Assembly: GCF_009017415.1 (NCBI RefSeq)
Contig: NC_092410.1
Coordinates: 1,860,001-1,924,000 of the forward strand
Direction of reading: 5' to 3'
Length of the DNA: 64,000 nt
Origin: Aspergillus flavus
Taxonomy: Eukaryota > Ascomycota > Eurotiomycetes > Eurotiales > Aspergillaceae
Below are positions 10,057 to 19,843 of the stretch, piece by piece. Within the stretch, counting starts at the first letter, position 1, and every line of letters starts with the position of its first letter. The translations under genes were made by a program, and so were the position numbers. Below the pieces are notes generated by a model, which made no database searches, had not been told where the DNA came from, and saw only the letters and a list, made by a program, of their open reading frames with translations.

Positions 10057-11207
10057 ATCTAGTCTGGCTGTTCACTCGCCTCTCTCATTGATGCACTGCT
10101 ACAAAGGTCCATCTACTTTTACAACTGAATGGCGTTCTATAAATTATAAATCGAGCTATATTCACTTGTTCTTTTCCAATTACATCACCCAACCAAAAAG
10201 AAAGACCAAAAAAGGAAACGGAAATCGGGTAAAACGTCATGTCCATGCAAGAAGAGCTATGCGAAACAAAACCCCATAATGTACCTCACACATCAATCCA
10301 TGCTATTTCCTCATCTCTGCTTTTAAACTTTCCTAGTCAGGAAAAGCTGTAATGAATGGCATGTTCGCCCTCATCTGTAGTTTTATCATCTTAAAAAAAA
10401 AAAAAAAAAAGACTATTTAATTGAGATTGCAAGTAGCGGTATGCTATGAGAGGTAGAGAGTTGCCGACCTTCTGTAGGTCTGGGGGGAATTGCTACAGTT
10501 TATATACATGTTGGGGTTTGGTCTAGTGGCTCCCTAGTGGAGCTACAAGGTCCCCTGCAAGTTATAGCATCCCTTCATAGCAGTGCGTTGTAGCCACGAT
10601 CACATAATCTTATCTAAATTTACCCACCTGGTCGAGTGAACATACCCAGACATGAAGGTAGCTTTCTTCCTCTATTATATGCTACTCCACGAATTTAGGT
10701 TGGTAAAAGTCATCTAGAAGGGGCAAAGACACAGAGTTCAGGACAGTCTTATGGGGACGAGCTGAAGAGTACAATTGCCTGTATCCGTACTGTTTTGCTG
10801 TAGGGGTGGACTTTTCTATTCAAATGTTAAGGCTGCCTTTAGTATGATATTCACACAGCCGAATCTATGTCTGGGATTGGTACACTGTATACAGGGTAGG
10901 GTATTCACTTTCCAACTATTAGTTTGCTTCTGAGGCATTTGTATTTTAGATAATGAAAGACTAAGCATCTTCAGAACTGGGACAACTACTATAGTTTAAG
11001 TGAGACAAGGTCTCTGCTGCATTGTGTAGCGCTTGAGATAAATCTACCTAGTTAAAGATCTCATAAAACCCCCAGAGCCCCTATTATTGAAAATCCATCG
11101 TGAGAGAAAAGTATACGTTATATGGGGCGATCAACCTCTATGACTGACCGATCGTCCTGACAATGTAACCTGTACATGGACACGGAATAGATGAACGAGA
11201 AGAAGAT
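10057..11207. other. Intergenic region between convergent NRPS-like and MFS genes
   Basis: About 1.15 kb of AT-rich sequence holds the 3' flanks of two convergent genes. An 18-base A run (10393-10410) follows the NRPS-like gene. No coding sequence is supported. Confidence 0.4.
10393..10410 (+). repeat. Poly(A) run of 18 bases
   Basis: A homopolymer about 340 bp after the NRPS-like stop codon. No flanking target-site duplication or element body was visible, so it is not called a retro-insertion. Confidence 0.7.
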
Positions 11208-12776
11208 CTATAGACTCGACTTCCCTCTCGTTTCGTAGGGAATAAGCAACACCAAGAACCCTGCAACTAAGAACAACACTCCACTCACGTACACCGGGCT
11301 GGTCGTCTGTACGGTAGCGAAGATGGCGATAATAGGGGCCAAAATGCCTCCCACGCGATTCGCGGCACTGACCAATGCATTGCCCGTTCCGCGGTCTTTG
11401 GTTTCGAACATCTCCGGGGTGTACGCGTACAGCACGGCGTACAGCAGGCTACTTGTGAAGCTGTAGGCACAATTCCAGCCGAGAAGTGCTTCGGAGGTTG
11501 ACGCCGTCGTTGATGCCAAAAGAAACGTCCCTGTCGCGATGGCAGCGAAGGTGAGGGTCCCCTTCCGGCCCAGACGGGGGAGTTCAACCATAGCGCCACC
11601 GACAAGACTACCGGGAACGCCGACAGCCGCGATAATGAGAGAGTTGCGGTAGGTGGTGTAGGTGGAACCGTCGCCAAATTGGACGCCCCGAGTTTGTTGG
11701 AGGTAGGGCAGAAAGGCATTATAGAGGGGGAAGCCGAGTCCAATAAGAGTCCAGATCAAGATCATCAAGCCGGTAGACCAGGCACGCAACGGTGTGTTGA
11801 AGAGTGCCCTGACGTGTGAAAGACTGAGGGGCTCCATCAACATGCGCATCTGATCGGATGTACTGAGACCCTGGCGCGGGGCATGCTGTTCGTCTTCGAG
11901 GGTTATTAGTTCATCCAGACTCTCTAGCGACAGATCAGACGTCTTTCCGTTGCGGCGGGCAACCTCGTGGACTACAGTCACGGCTTCGCGATTGCGACCC
12001 TTGCCCATGAGGTACTTCGGGGATTCGTAAAGTGTGAAGAAAAGGCAGCGGACGATACACATGAGAAGGGCCAGCCCGCCCATGGTGATCAGGAAATACC
12101 GCCAGCCCATGTTGTTGTCCCTAGTGCAAGTTTCTGCCGACGCACAGGTCAGATTGCCCAGCAGTGGCCATGCAACCAGGTTTGCCAGTAGCTGCGCCAG
12201 AGCCCAGTTAACGGACAAGACGGTCAGCAGGTACTGATGCGATCCCGGCAGGAACTCGAGAAAGATGGCCGAGTCCACCGGTAAGTTTCCCCCCACGCCG
12301 ACCGACCACAGAGCCGCAAAGACGCCGACCGCCGCGAATGTAGGTGACCCGGCAGCTGCCAGGCCAAAGACGGCGGTGATGCCGATTGTGAGATTGAAGG
12401 CCCATCGGCGCCCGAAAAAATCGCAGCTGAAGCCCCAGAAGAGCGCCCCGATCAACAGCCCGATATTCTGGGCGAGAGTCAACAGAGGCGGTTGAGCGAC
12501 GTTGAATTCATAGGATATGGGTACGAGAATGAGCGAGGTGACAATTGGCCACAAATTATCGCTGGCCCAGCCAAAACCGATGACGGCGAACAGCTGCCAC
12601 TGGTATCGGCCCATTCCGATATCCTGAAGGGCTTGGTTCAGTACATCGGCGTTGGCTCGGTAAATGGACGTCGCAGCGCCATCGTACGACGGTGGCCGCG
12701 GCGAAGGAGGAGGGTCGGGTTCGTCGAGTTTGGGCGTTGAGTCGTCCATTGTAGGGAGAGGTGTATAGTCTATCAT
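11208..12776 (-). CDS. Major facilitator superfamily transporter, sugar-porter/SV2-like
   Basis: A single exon of 522 residues. A hydrophilic Pro/Asp-rich N-terminus of about 60 residues precedes a hydrophobic region consistent with 12 membrane helices. The helix 2-3 loop reads GFSCDFFGRRWAFNL, the canonical MFS loop signature. The half after helix 6 begins YESPKYLMGKGRNREA, typical of the sugar-porter/SV2-like branch, followed by a soluble central loop at about 270-330. The second half ends YTPEMFETKDRGTGNALVSAANR, a well-known signature of this branch. It probably sits in the plasma membrane. The substrate cannot be read from sequence. Its position beside the NRPS-like and oxoamine synthase genes suggests product export or precursor uptake, but a general metabolite transporter is equally possible. 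Confidence 0.88.
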   Translation of the reverse strand: MIDYTPLPTMDDSTPKLDEPDPPPSPRPPSYDGAATSIYRANADVLNQALQDIGMGRYQWQLFAVIGFGWASDNLWPIVTSLILVPISYEFNVAQPPLLTLAQNIGLLIGALFWGFSCDFFGRRWAFNLTIGITAVFGLAAAGSPTFAAVGVFAALWSVGVGGNLPVDSAIFLEFLPGSHQYLLTVLSVNWALAQLLANLVAWPLLGNLTCASAETCTRDNNMGWRYFLITMGGLALLMCIVRCLFFTLYESPKYLMGKGRNREAVTVVHEVARRNGKTSDLSLESLDELITLEDEQHAPRQGLSTSDQMRMLMEPLSLSHVRALFNTPLRAWSTGLMILIWTLIGLGFPLYNAFLPYLQQTRGVQFGDGSTYTTYRNSLIIAAVGVPGSLVGGAMVELPRLGRKGTLTFAAIATGTFLLASTTASTSEALLGWNCAYSFTSSLLYAVLYAYTPEMFETKDRGTGNALVSAANRVGGILAPIIAIFATVQTTSPVYVSGVLFLVAGFLVLLIPYETRGKSSL

Positions 12777-13259
12777 CGATCTCTAGAAGGCGAATGAGTA
12801 AGGCAAGTCACTCGGGCAAGCAATCGCCCTTAAGGGCTGATGGCACAAGCACATGAAGATGAGAGGGAAGAGGACAACGCTGGGTACAGAGGGTCCTACA
12901 AAGCAAAATGCACGACTCACGTTACTTTGAAGACGCATCTTGGTTGGTGTGGTATTAAATGACGGAATCAGCCGCTTCGATGGTATCATTCAAGGTGGAT
13001 TGGATGCTACTCTTTCATCCGCTGGAGTTGCAATGCAATGTGAACCAGGAAATGAGGTGGGCTACGTCGGTGACGGTTTAGGCAGAATTAAGGAGGAAAA
13101 GAGAGCAATAAATCACGTAGATGATCTAATAGACTCCACATAGATTGAATTCACATCGATGGTACAAACAGAGAGTACTAATAGATAGTCATGTACTAAG
13201 AAAGAGTCGACTATCGTCCCCGCAAGAGAAACTCCACCGACACTTAATTAAGGAACTAA
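12777..13259. other. Intergenic region between MFS gene and rhamnogalacturonase
   Basis: Contains the promoter of the minus-strand MFS gene and the 3' flank of the minus-strand GH28 gene. No coding sequence is supported. Confidence 0.4.
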
Positions 13260-14944
13260 TTAGTGGGACCCGCGACGGTGGCGGAAACGAGACGCCGTGG
13301 CGGATGATGTGGCTTTCGCGGCATTGCCTGAGGCAGCCCCCGCCAGGGCACTGTAGGGCGTGGCGCCAGGGAAAAAGGACGTGGGTATAGTGGGGATCGG
13401 GATCGAAGCGTCCGTTCCGAATGCGGTGCTCAAATCATTTGACATGCTGCTTGCCTCGTATCCCGTCGGAGCCGCAGTTTCAGTGATAACCGTGCTATAA
13501 GAAGACGTTCCATCACCATCCTGCAGACAAAATCCGCTTCCAAAGCCGTTCTCGCAGCTGTAGGTCTGTTCATCGCCCGATTCTGTCCACAGTGCAAAGT
13601 CATCGATAGTGATATCAGTGCAAGGTGCCTTTTCAGCACACACGACCTTAATCGGCCCTCTTGCCGCACCATCTTCCTCAGTACCCTTCCAGTTGCGCAC
13701 GGTGATGTTGTTCAGCTGCACACCGTCTCCCGATACAGTGCTCATGCTGCTCCATTCACCGTCAATGTCCAAGGAGTAAGCATTACCATGACCTAGTACA
13801 TCCCAACCACTGCTATTAGTATATGACTCTACCGGTATACGAATAAGACGTAAGCATACCGATAAAGTTCTCCAATACCAAGTTCGAGACACTTCCACTG
13901 CCGCCGTTGCTCTTGATCATGTACATCTGGTTAGACTTCCATGTGTAGACGTTGCGGTACACCACGTCGCTGATGTTGGTGTCCGCACCCAGCGATCCCA
14001 TCGCGCAACCTCCACTCCAGTTACAATAGATATTCTCGACCAGAATGTTCTTCGCAGGACTCTGTACTCCAATTAGTGATATAGGCTGTTGTACAGAAGA
14101 TGCAAGGAAACCAACCTTGACCGTGACACATTCATCCTTGTTCGTGACCTCAACCTAAACACACATACCGTTAACCGCAATTTCAAGTGAAGTTAAAATA
14201 AATAAAATAAAATAAAATAAAATAAAAAAGAAGAAGGAAAGAAAGAAAGAAAACTTTGGTCAACGAAGAAGCGCTCAAGAGGAGGGAGAAAAAAAGTAGG
14301 AAATAAGAACATACATCATGGACCCAAACATTCTCACTCCAAATATCAACCCCGTCCAAACCACCGGAATCACCACCCCGAATAGCCATATTATAGATCT
14401 CTGCATTCTTACACGTATCCAAAGAGAGGTGAAAGGCTGGAGAGTCAACAAGTGCAACATCATGGACCGAGAAATCTGTCACATCATAGAATCGCAACAA
14501 CCGGGGTCCATTTAGACTTCCATCCTTGTGGAATTCGTATCCCAATCCCTGAATCGCACCCTGAGATGTACTGCTGAAGAATTCAAAGTCCGACGAATGT
14601 TCAATCATGAACAGGTTGCCGCCGTCACTGCCAGTGCGGTAGATAATGCCGTCTAGCTGAATGGCGGAGGCTTTGCCCCCGGACAGCTTCAGCCTGGAGG
14701 ACATAGCATAGTCACCCGATGGGATGTAGACAACGCCGCCCTCGGCGCAGTCATCCCATGCCTTCTCAATCGCAGAGCCGATGTCGGTCTCCTTGTCCGC
14801 TTTGGCGCCGTAGTCTTGAACGTTACAGGTTTTGGTGCTCGCTTTGGAGCTAGAGGAGGTCAGGGGACCGACATGGCCTGAGAGTTGAGCATTGACCAGC
14901 AACGGGGAGAGGAGGGCGAGGGAGATAAGTGATAGAGAGTGCAT
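13260..14944 (-). CDS. Secreted GH28 rhamnogalacturonase (RhgA-like)
   Basis: Four exons (14944-14315, 14154-14116, 14061-13860, 13792-13260) encode 467 residues. The enzyme family hydrolyses the galacturonic acid-rhamnose backbone of pectin rhamnogalacturonan I outside the cell. An N-terminal signal peptide ([19 protein letters not shown]) is followed by [17 protein letters not shown]28 beta-helix signatures follow: [32 protein letters not shown], then [11 protein letters not shown] in the 39-bp exon 2 and [16 protein letters not shown] in exon 3. The NKDE and GCAMGS variants replace the NTDG and GHG of polygalacturonases and mark the rhamnogalacturonase branch. A Ser/Ala-rich tail of about 30 residues ends in a basic RHRRGSH. 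The first intron is 160 bp and contains an AAAAT microsatellite. Confidence 0.9.
14194..14229 (+). repeat. AAAAT pentanucleotide microsatellite in an intron
   Basis: About five to six AAAAT units lie inside the first intron of the rhamnogalacturonase gene and account for part of its unusual 160-bp length. Confidence 0.8.
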
Positions 14945-16793
14945 TATGACGAATTTTGGGCTCTGTTCAAGTTTGGTTCTTTGGCTCCGATACGACAAGG
15001 GGGGTGTTACTAGATGCGACCCGGATGTTATCGACTTCAAATACTATTTCTACCCTGTGAGTACAGATATAACCCCTACAGGTCACTACTCCTGAGTCCT
15101 GACAGCCCCATCGAGATCCTTAACATCATGCAACGGGATATTAAACGGTACCAGATCAGAGATGAAATGTTTGGAACATATCCCCTGTTGTGACAGATCA
15201 TCTCTCGTCTAACATCGAGAGCGCGAATACTCATCTATATGAAACAATAAAATGCGTTGGGAAATGCTTAGCGTTTGAGACATGAGTCATGGCAAAAACA
15301 AATGCTTTCAGAGGTGTAAAATCTCACTGCCGATATTGATGCCGTTGGTGGATAAAGGAGGTGGATCCTTCACTGCTTCACTTTAGGGTATCGGGGCGAT
15401 GATCATGTCGGCGCTGACGTGCACGGGGCTGTTCGTCGTGTCAAATGGGCCGATCAGCGGGATCTTTACACAGCACCATCGGGCCGAGGAGTATATTGGG
15501 TGCAGAGCCTATAATGTATAAAGGGGTAGTCTCCGTCGGTTAGATCTAGACGTACTATAGTACCTCTACTATGTATGTAGGTTGAGTAATGGATTCACCA
15601 ACGATCTGTAAGCGAGATTAAGGAACGGTCGATCACTTTGTTCGCTCTTTCATTTAAAGGCTTGCAGAGACTATGCATAAGCTGTCCAACATCATCTGAG
15701 AACATTGTTATGTTGCTTGACGAGGCAGTGTAGCAATTACTTGTTATTCAAATCAGCGAAGGACTAGAAGCTTGGGCGGCATTTTTAGCGGATCTAGAGA
15801 AACCAATATGAGATGGTAATTTGAGCTGTTTGAGGTGTTTGAGACACTTTATACCTAAGAACTTGGAGCTATACATGGACTAGTCTCATTGAACAGATCG
15901 TAAAGTCTCGCAGTGGGCAATAAGGGCTGGTATCAGCATGTCAAATTCCCATGTGTGATTGCGCGACTGGATACTGTAGATTAGTGAGAATAAGGTCCTT
16001 CAAGCCCTTTAGGTTTCCATGCGCAAAACACCGTCTGAAGTGCTAAGATATGAGGTCAATGTTGTACCTCATAAGACACCTCTCCTGGTGATTTGTATAT
16101 GTCTGTATAACTCAATCGAGGGTGGGGAGATGAACCTCGTCTGAATACTTCCACAATGCGATACCACGTTAGCAGGAAAAGAGGGTCTTCATGGGAACCA
16201 TAGCAACTGTGACTTTGAGAAGGGCTTCTTAACCACAGGTTAGGGTAGCTGTTTATTTCAAGAATAGGAGATTCTGAAAGGTAGTGGCTCTTCTAGGTAC
16301 GTCTTTCTCTTCTCATTGGCTTAGTGCGTGTCCTATACACCACTATTTAGCGAATGGGAATGCACCAAACGTTGCAAGGAAATACAAAGCCAAACAACCA
16401 TCTGATTACACACGCAAGACCCTGTTTGCTAGGTTCCTCCCCTTATTACTTACATTTAAACATTATTCTTTCTCTTTATGTTAACCTCGTTTCGTGGTTC
16501 CCGCAACCGTCACCGATGCTCTCGGCCGAGTTGTTACATATGTCTCGGATATGATTATCAAGTAGAAATTAAGAGTGAATAGCAATGACTCACAGGTTAA
16601 GCTGTAGAGATAAAAACGGGGCATTTGACCTGTCTGTAGCTCTATGAGATAAGCAGACACTTTAGGTCCAACGTCAATGATTATTTTAGGAAACGGGTGG
16701 CAACGGATGTCTCCCGAGTCAATTAAACTCTCCAGCAACCCTGGTCCCTCACCCAGGCATCAAACAGCTCACTGAACATCGGCAAGTCGAGTT
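14945..16793. other. Intergenic region between rhamnogalacturonase and sulfite exporter
   Basis: A 1.85-kb gap that serves as a divergent promoter region. Between about 15100 and 16280 no open frame of meaningful length occurs on either strand, and no RNA gene was recognised. Confidence 0.5.
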
Positions 16794-18210
16794 ATGGAAT
16801 GTCCAAACGGAAGCTCGAGACAACCCCAGCTCACAAAACATGATCTGGGATGGAGGAGGGTTGTACGCAATTTCACCCCTTCGTAAGCCTCAAATCCTCT
16901 CCGCAGGGAGAACGTTCTTATTGAACCTTGGATACAGGTGGTTTTCAGTCACGATGGGCACCGGCATTGTGTCAATCCTACTAAATACCCTGCCCTATAA
17001 TGGCGAATGGCTCTACTGGATCTCTGTTGTCATCTTCGCCTTCAACGTCCTTCTCTTCGCGATGGGATGTGTTATCACTGCACTCCGGTACTCGTTGTAC
17101 CCGGAGATTTTCACTGTGATGATAACCCATCCGGTTCAGTCTATGTTCCTGGGGGCATTTCCAATGGGCTTTGCCACTATCGTTAATATGTTTTGCTTCG
17201 TCTGCGTCCCAGCTTGGGGTGAATGGGCCAAGAACTTCGCCTGGGGGATGTGGATATTCGATGCCGTCCTCTCAGTCATTACCGCCCTCTCGTTGCCATT
17301 TTTATTGTACGCTACAAGCCCCCTACAAATAGCGAGTTGGCCGACGCTAACTGCATCCCAGGATGGCCCATGGAGGCGAAACGCAACTCTCATCCATGAC
17401 CGCGGTTTGGCTCCTCCCCATTGTCAGTTGTGTCGTTGCCGGATCTTCCGGCGGAATCGTGGCGGGTGTTCTGTCCAATCCGCAGCATGCGCTCTGGACT
17501 GTCATCGTTTCGTATGTCCTGTGGGGAATCGGACTTCCACTGGCCATGATGGTCATGGTAATCTACCTACAGCGACTGACTCTGCATAAGATTCCGCCCA
17601 AGGCAGTGATTGTCAGCGTATTCTTGCCTCTAGGCCCGTTAAGCCAAGGCGGTTTTGGGTAAGGGCACATTCCCCCCCCCCCCCCCCCCCCAAGCAGAGC
17701 ACACGCAGATTGTAACGTTTGTAGGATTTTGAAACTGGGTAAAGCAGCACGCACTATTTTCCCTCAGACGCACACACTTCAGGCATCATCTGGCGACGTC
17801 TTCTACACGGTAGGTTTCCTGGTCGCCTTGATTCTCTGGGCCTTCGCACTTGTCTGGCTCTTTTTCGCCCTGGCTTCCATTGTCCGGTGCAAGAGCTTTC
17901 CGTTCAACATCGGATGGTGGGGGTTCACCTTTCCCTTGGGCGTCTTTGCCACCTGCACCTGTGAAATGGGCACAGAGTTGCCGTCGGAGTTTTTTAGAAT
18001 TCTCGGGACAGTATGTTCTCGTTTCCGCTTCTTGTCGATAGGTTTCTCACTAACGTCTGGTAGATTGTGTCGCTTTGTGTGGTTGTATTATGGGTTGTTG
18101 TGAGCGTTGGGACACTCAAGGGAGTGGTATCCGGACAGTTGTTTGTCGCGCCGTGTTTGGCGAACTTGAAAATCAAAGAGGAGGACAAAGACGTGACCAG
18201 GGCTGCGTAA
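16794..18210 (+). CDS. ssu1: SSU1-type sulfite/anion exporter (TDT/SLAC1 family)
   Basis: Five exons (16794-16882, 16938-17306, 17362-17658, 17725-18010, 18064-18210) encode 395 residues. The family moves sulfite or dicarboxylates across the plasma membrane; in yeast Ssu1 exports sulfite. The model starts at 16794 because exon 1 encodes LGWRRVVRNFTPS, which splices cleanly to WFSVTMGTGIVSILLNTLPYNG, the conserved N-terminal signature. About ten hydrophobic segments follow, including GAFPMGFATIVNMFC and SSGGIVAGVL. Exon 3 ends GPLSQGGFG, and exon 4 holds WWGFTFPLGVFATCT. Intron 3 contains 20 consecutive C residues. An ATG at 16840 gives a longer continuous frame through intron 1 but lacks the conserved exon 1 sequence. 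Substrate choice between sulfite and malate is not certain. Confidence 0.85.
17672..17691 (+). repeat. Poly(C) run of 20 bases inside an intron
   Basis: The run lies in the third intron of the SSU1-like gene, just after the GTAAGG donor. Its length may be imprecise because such runs are hard to sequence. Confidence 0.8.
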
Positions 18211-19843
18211 CAGATCGATAGTGTACAGTATATTATTATGAGTCGGTTGTAGTTCCTTTTTTTTATTATATTTTTTGGCGCCCGATCGGGGTAGGGTGAG
18301 AGTTGTATACTACACACAATTAGAAAAAGTGGTGGGTAGAAGGAATATTTGGATAATATATATTTTCGTAAATTATTCCTAATGCACATTCTCAAGGAAA
18401 AAAACAAGATTAAATTAGACTACCCGGGAAGATAAGATTGCGTTTATTATTGTTACATTCTGGTTCTCGAATTTAATTTCTTGTTATTTTATTTTATTTG
18501 TTAAATTAAATTAATTTTTTTTTTGTGTGTGTGTGGGTGTGTGTGTTGCGGTGGTGAAGGTTTCCAGGATCGTGGATGATGCCTTCACACATCAACCAAG
18601 GAAGAAAAAAGTCGAAGAAGAAATGCACAATCGAACCGGACAATATGCTAATATAAGCTTAAATGAGAGATTGGGATCTTATAGGCGGGAATGGTCTGTC
18701 AGTGATATAATATGGGGATTTATTTTGAATTGTTTTTATTTTATTTTAATAAATAATAAATAATAAATAATGGAAAATGAAAAAATAATAAAAAAAAGTA
18801 TTTATTGATTTATTTTAATTTTGATTTTAGCCCATAGGACCTTATTCTTTAGTGCAGACCACAACCCTTTTTCTGCTCCCGGGAATCTTTTTGTTTCGAA
18901 AAGAGAGTAAAGGAAAAAAAAGAAACATTCATCTCGACCCTGACACCTCTTCCGGCCAAGATATCGCAGATTCCCTCCGCCGGTTCCCTCAACTCACACG
19001 TCTTTCGTATTTTTGTCGCGACCGCAGTCCATCGAGTGGTGTGGCTGAGCGATGAGTGGCCAGCATGGCCATTCATCACGTGATGCGGAGGGAAGCTAAA
19101 AAATTAAAAATTAAAAATGGAAATTCAAAATTCAAAAATCCAAAAAAATCGAAAAAAGGGCGAAAAAAGAACCACGCCGGTGATCTTGCGATCCCAAACA
19201 AATCATCCGCTTGGCTCTTCCCCAGATTCCAGGATAGCTGAACATTTCTATCGAGTTTACGTCGGAAGAAGCCCATTTCTCCTTGGGGAATCACCGTGTG
19301 CTCGTCCTCTGCTCCTTTGACACCTTCGCAGGTGGTTCGGGCGCAGTGGGTTTTTCTCCCCTTGTATTATTTTTGGGGGGTAATTTTCTAATAATTTTTT
19401 TCCCTCTTTTTTTTTTATTTTTTTTTTATTTTTTTTCTGCCTTCCCCCAACGACTTGCGCCACGGAGCCAACCGTCTGCCGTAGATTCTCAGCCTAAGGC
19501 CACCACCAATCATTCCCCCATATCATTTTCTCAAGTGCAAATTGCCGACTCTCCACGGCAAATCTCCCTCCCCAACTGATACGCGCTCTGGGTGCGCGTC
19601 TTTCTGGGAGAGTTCGGTCAATTGCTGCGAGGTGATCCCGTTCTGTGATTCCCGGTGGATCTGGATTTAATTCTCCAGCCGTCAGTTACCGATTGGGAGT
19701 GTCCGTTCACCGTGCATACCGCGTCGGGACGCGGTGGTCACATGTTTGCTATCTGAAAGTCTGACGGTCCATCTAAAAAGAAAAAGAACACTTAGATAGC
19801 GCGGAAATTATTTAACCCTCCTTGGGTTCATATCACCGCCAAG
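18211..19843. other. AT-rich intergenic region and AT-hook gene 5' flank
   Basis: The first half (about 18360-18840) is low-complexity AT with TTTTA/ATTAA runs and a GT-dinucleotide tract near 18523-18547. From about 19090 to 19160 there are repeated AAAATT/AAATTCAAA units, and near 19380-19440 a T-rich tract. The second half is probably promoter and 5' UTR of the downstream AT-hook gene. No coding sequence is supported. Confidence 0.5.
18523..18548 (+). repeat. GT-rich dinucleotide tract
   Basis: A TGTGTG run with one interruption, next to a 10-base T run, in AT-rich intergenic DNA. Confidence 0.7.

Noticed and set aside
10393..10410. Poly(A) as the tail of a retro-element
   Set aside because: No element body, no target-site duplication, and no reverse-transcriptase remnants nearby.
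14183..14314. Apparent continuation of rhamnogalacturonase exon 1 with a Phe/Leu-rich tail
   Set aside because: It is intron read-through over the AAAAT microsatellite; a GTATGT donor at 14314 and the VEVTNKDEC exon give the conserved enzyme sequence.
16840..16937. ATG at 16840 as start of the sulfite exporter
   Set aside because: It reads through an intron and lacks the conserved N-terminal segment; 16794 is preferred, though both are recorded.
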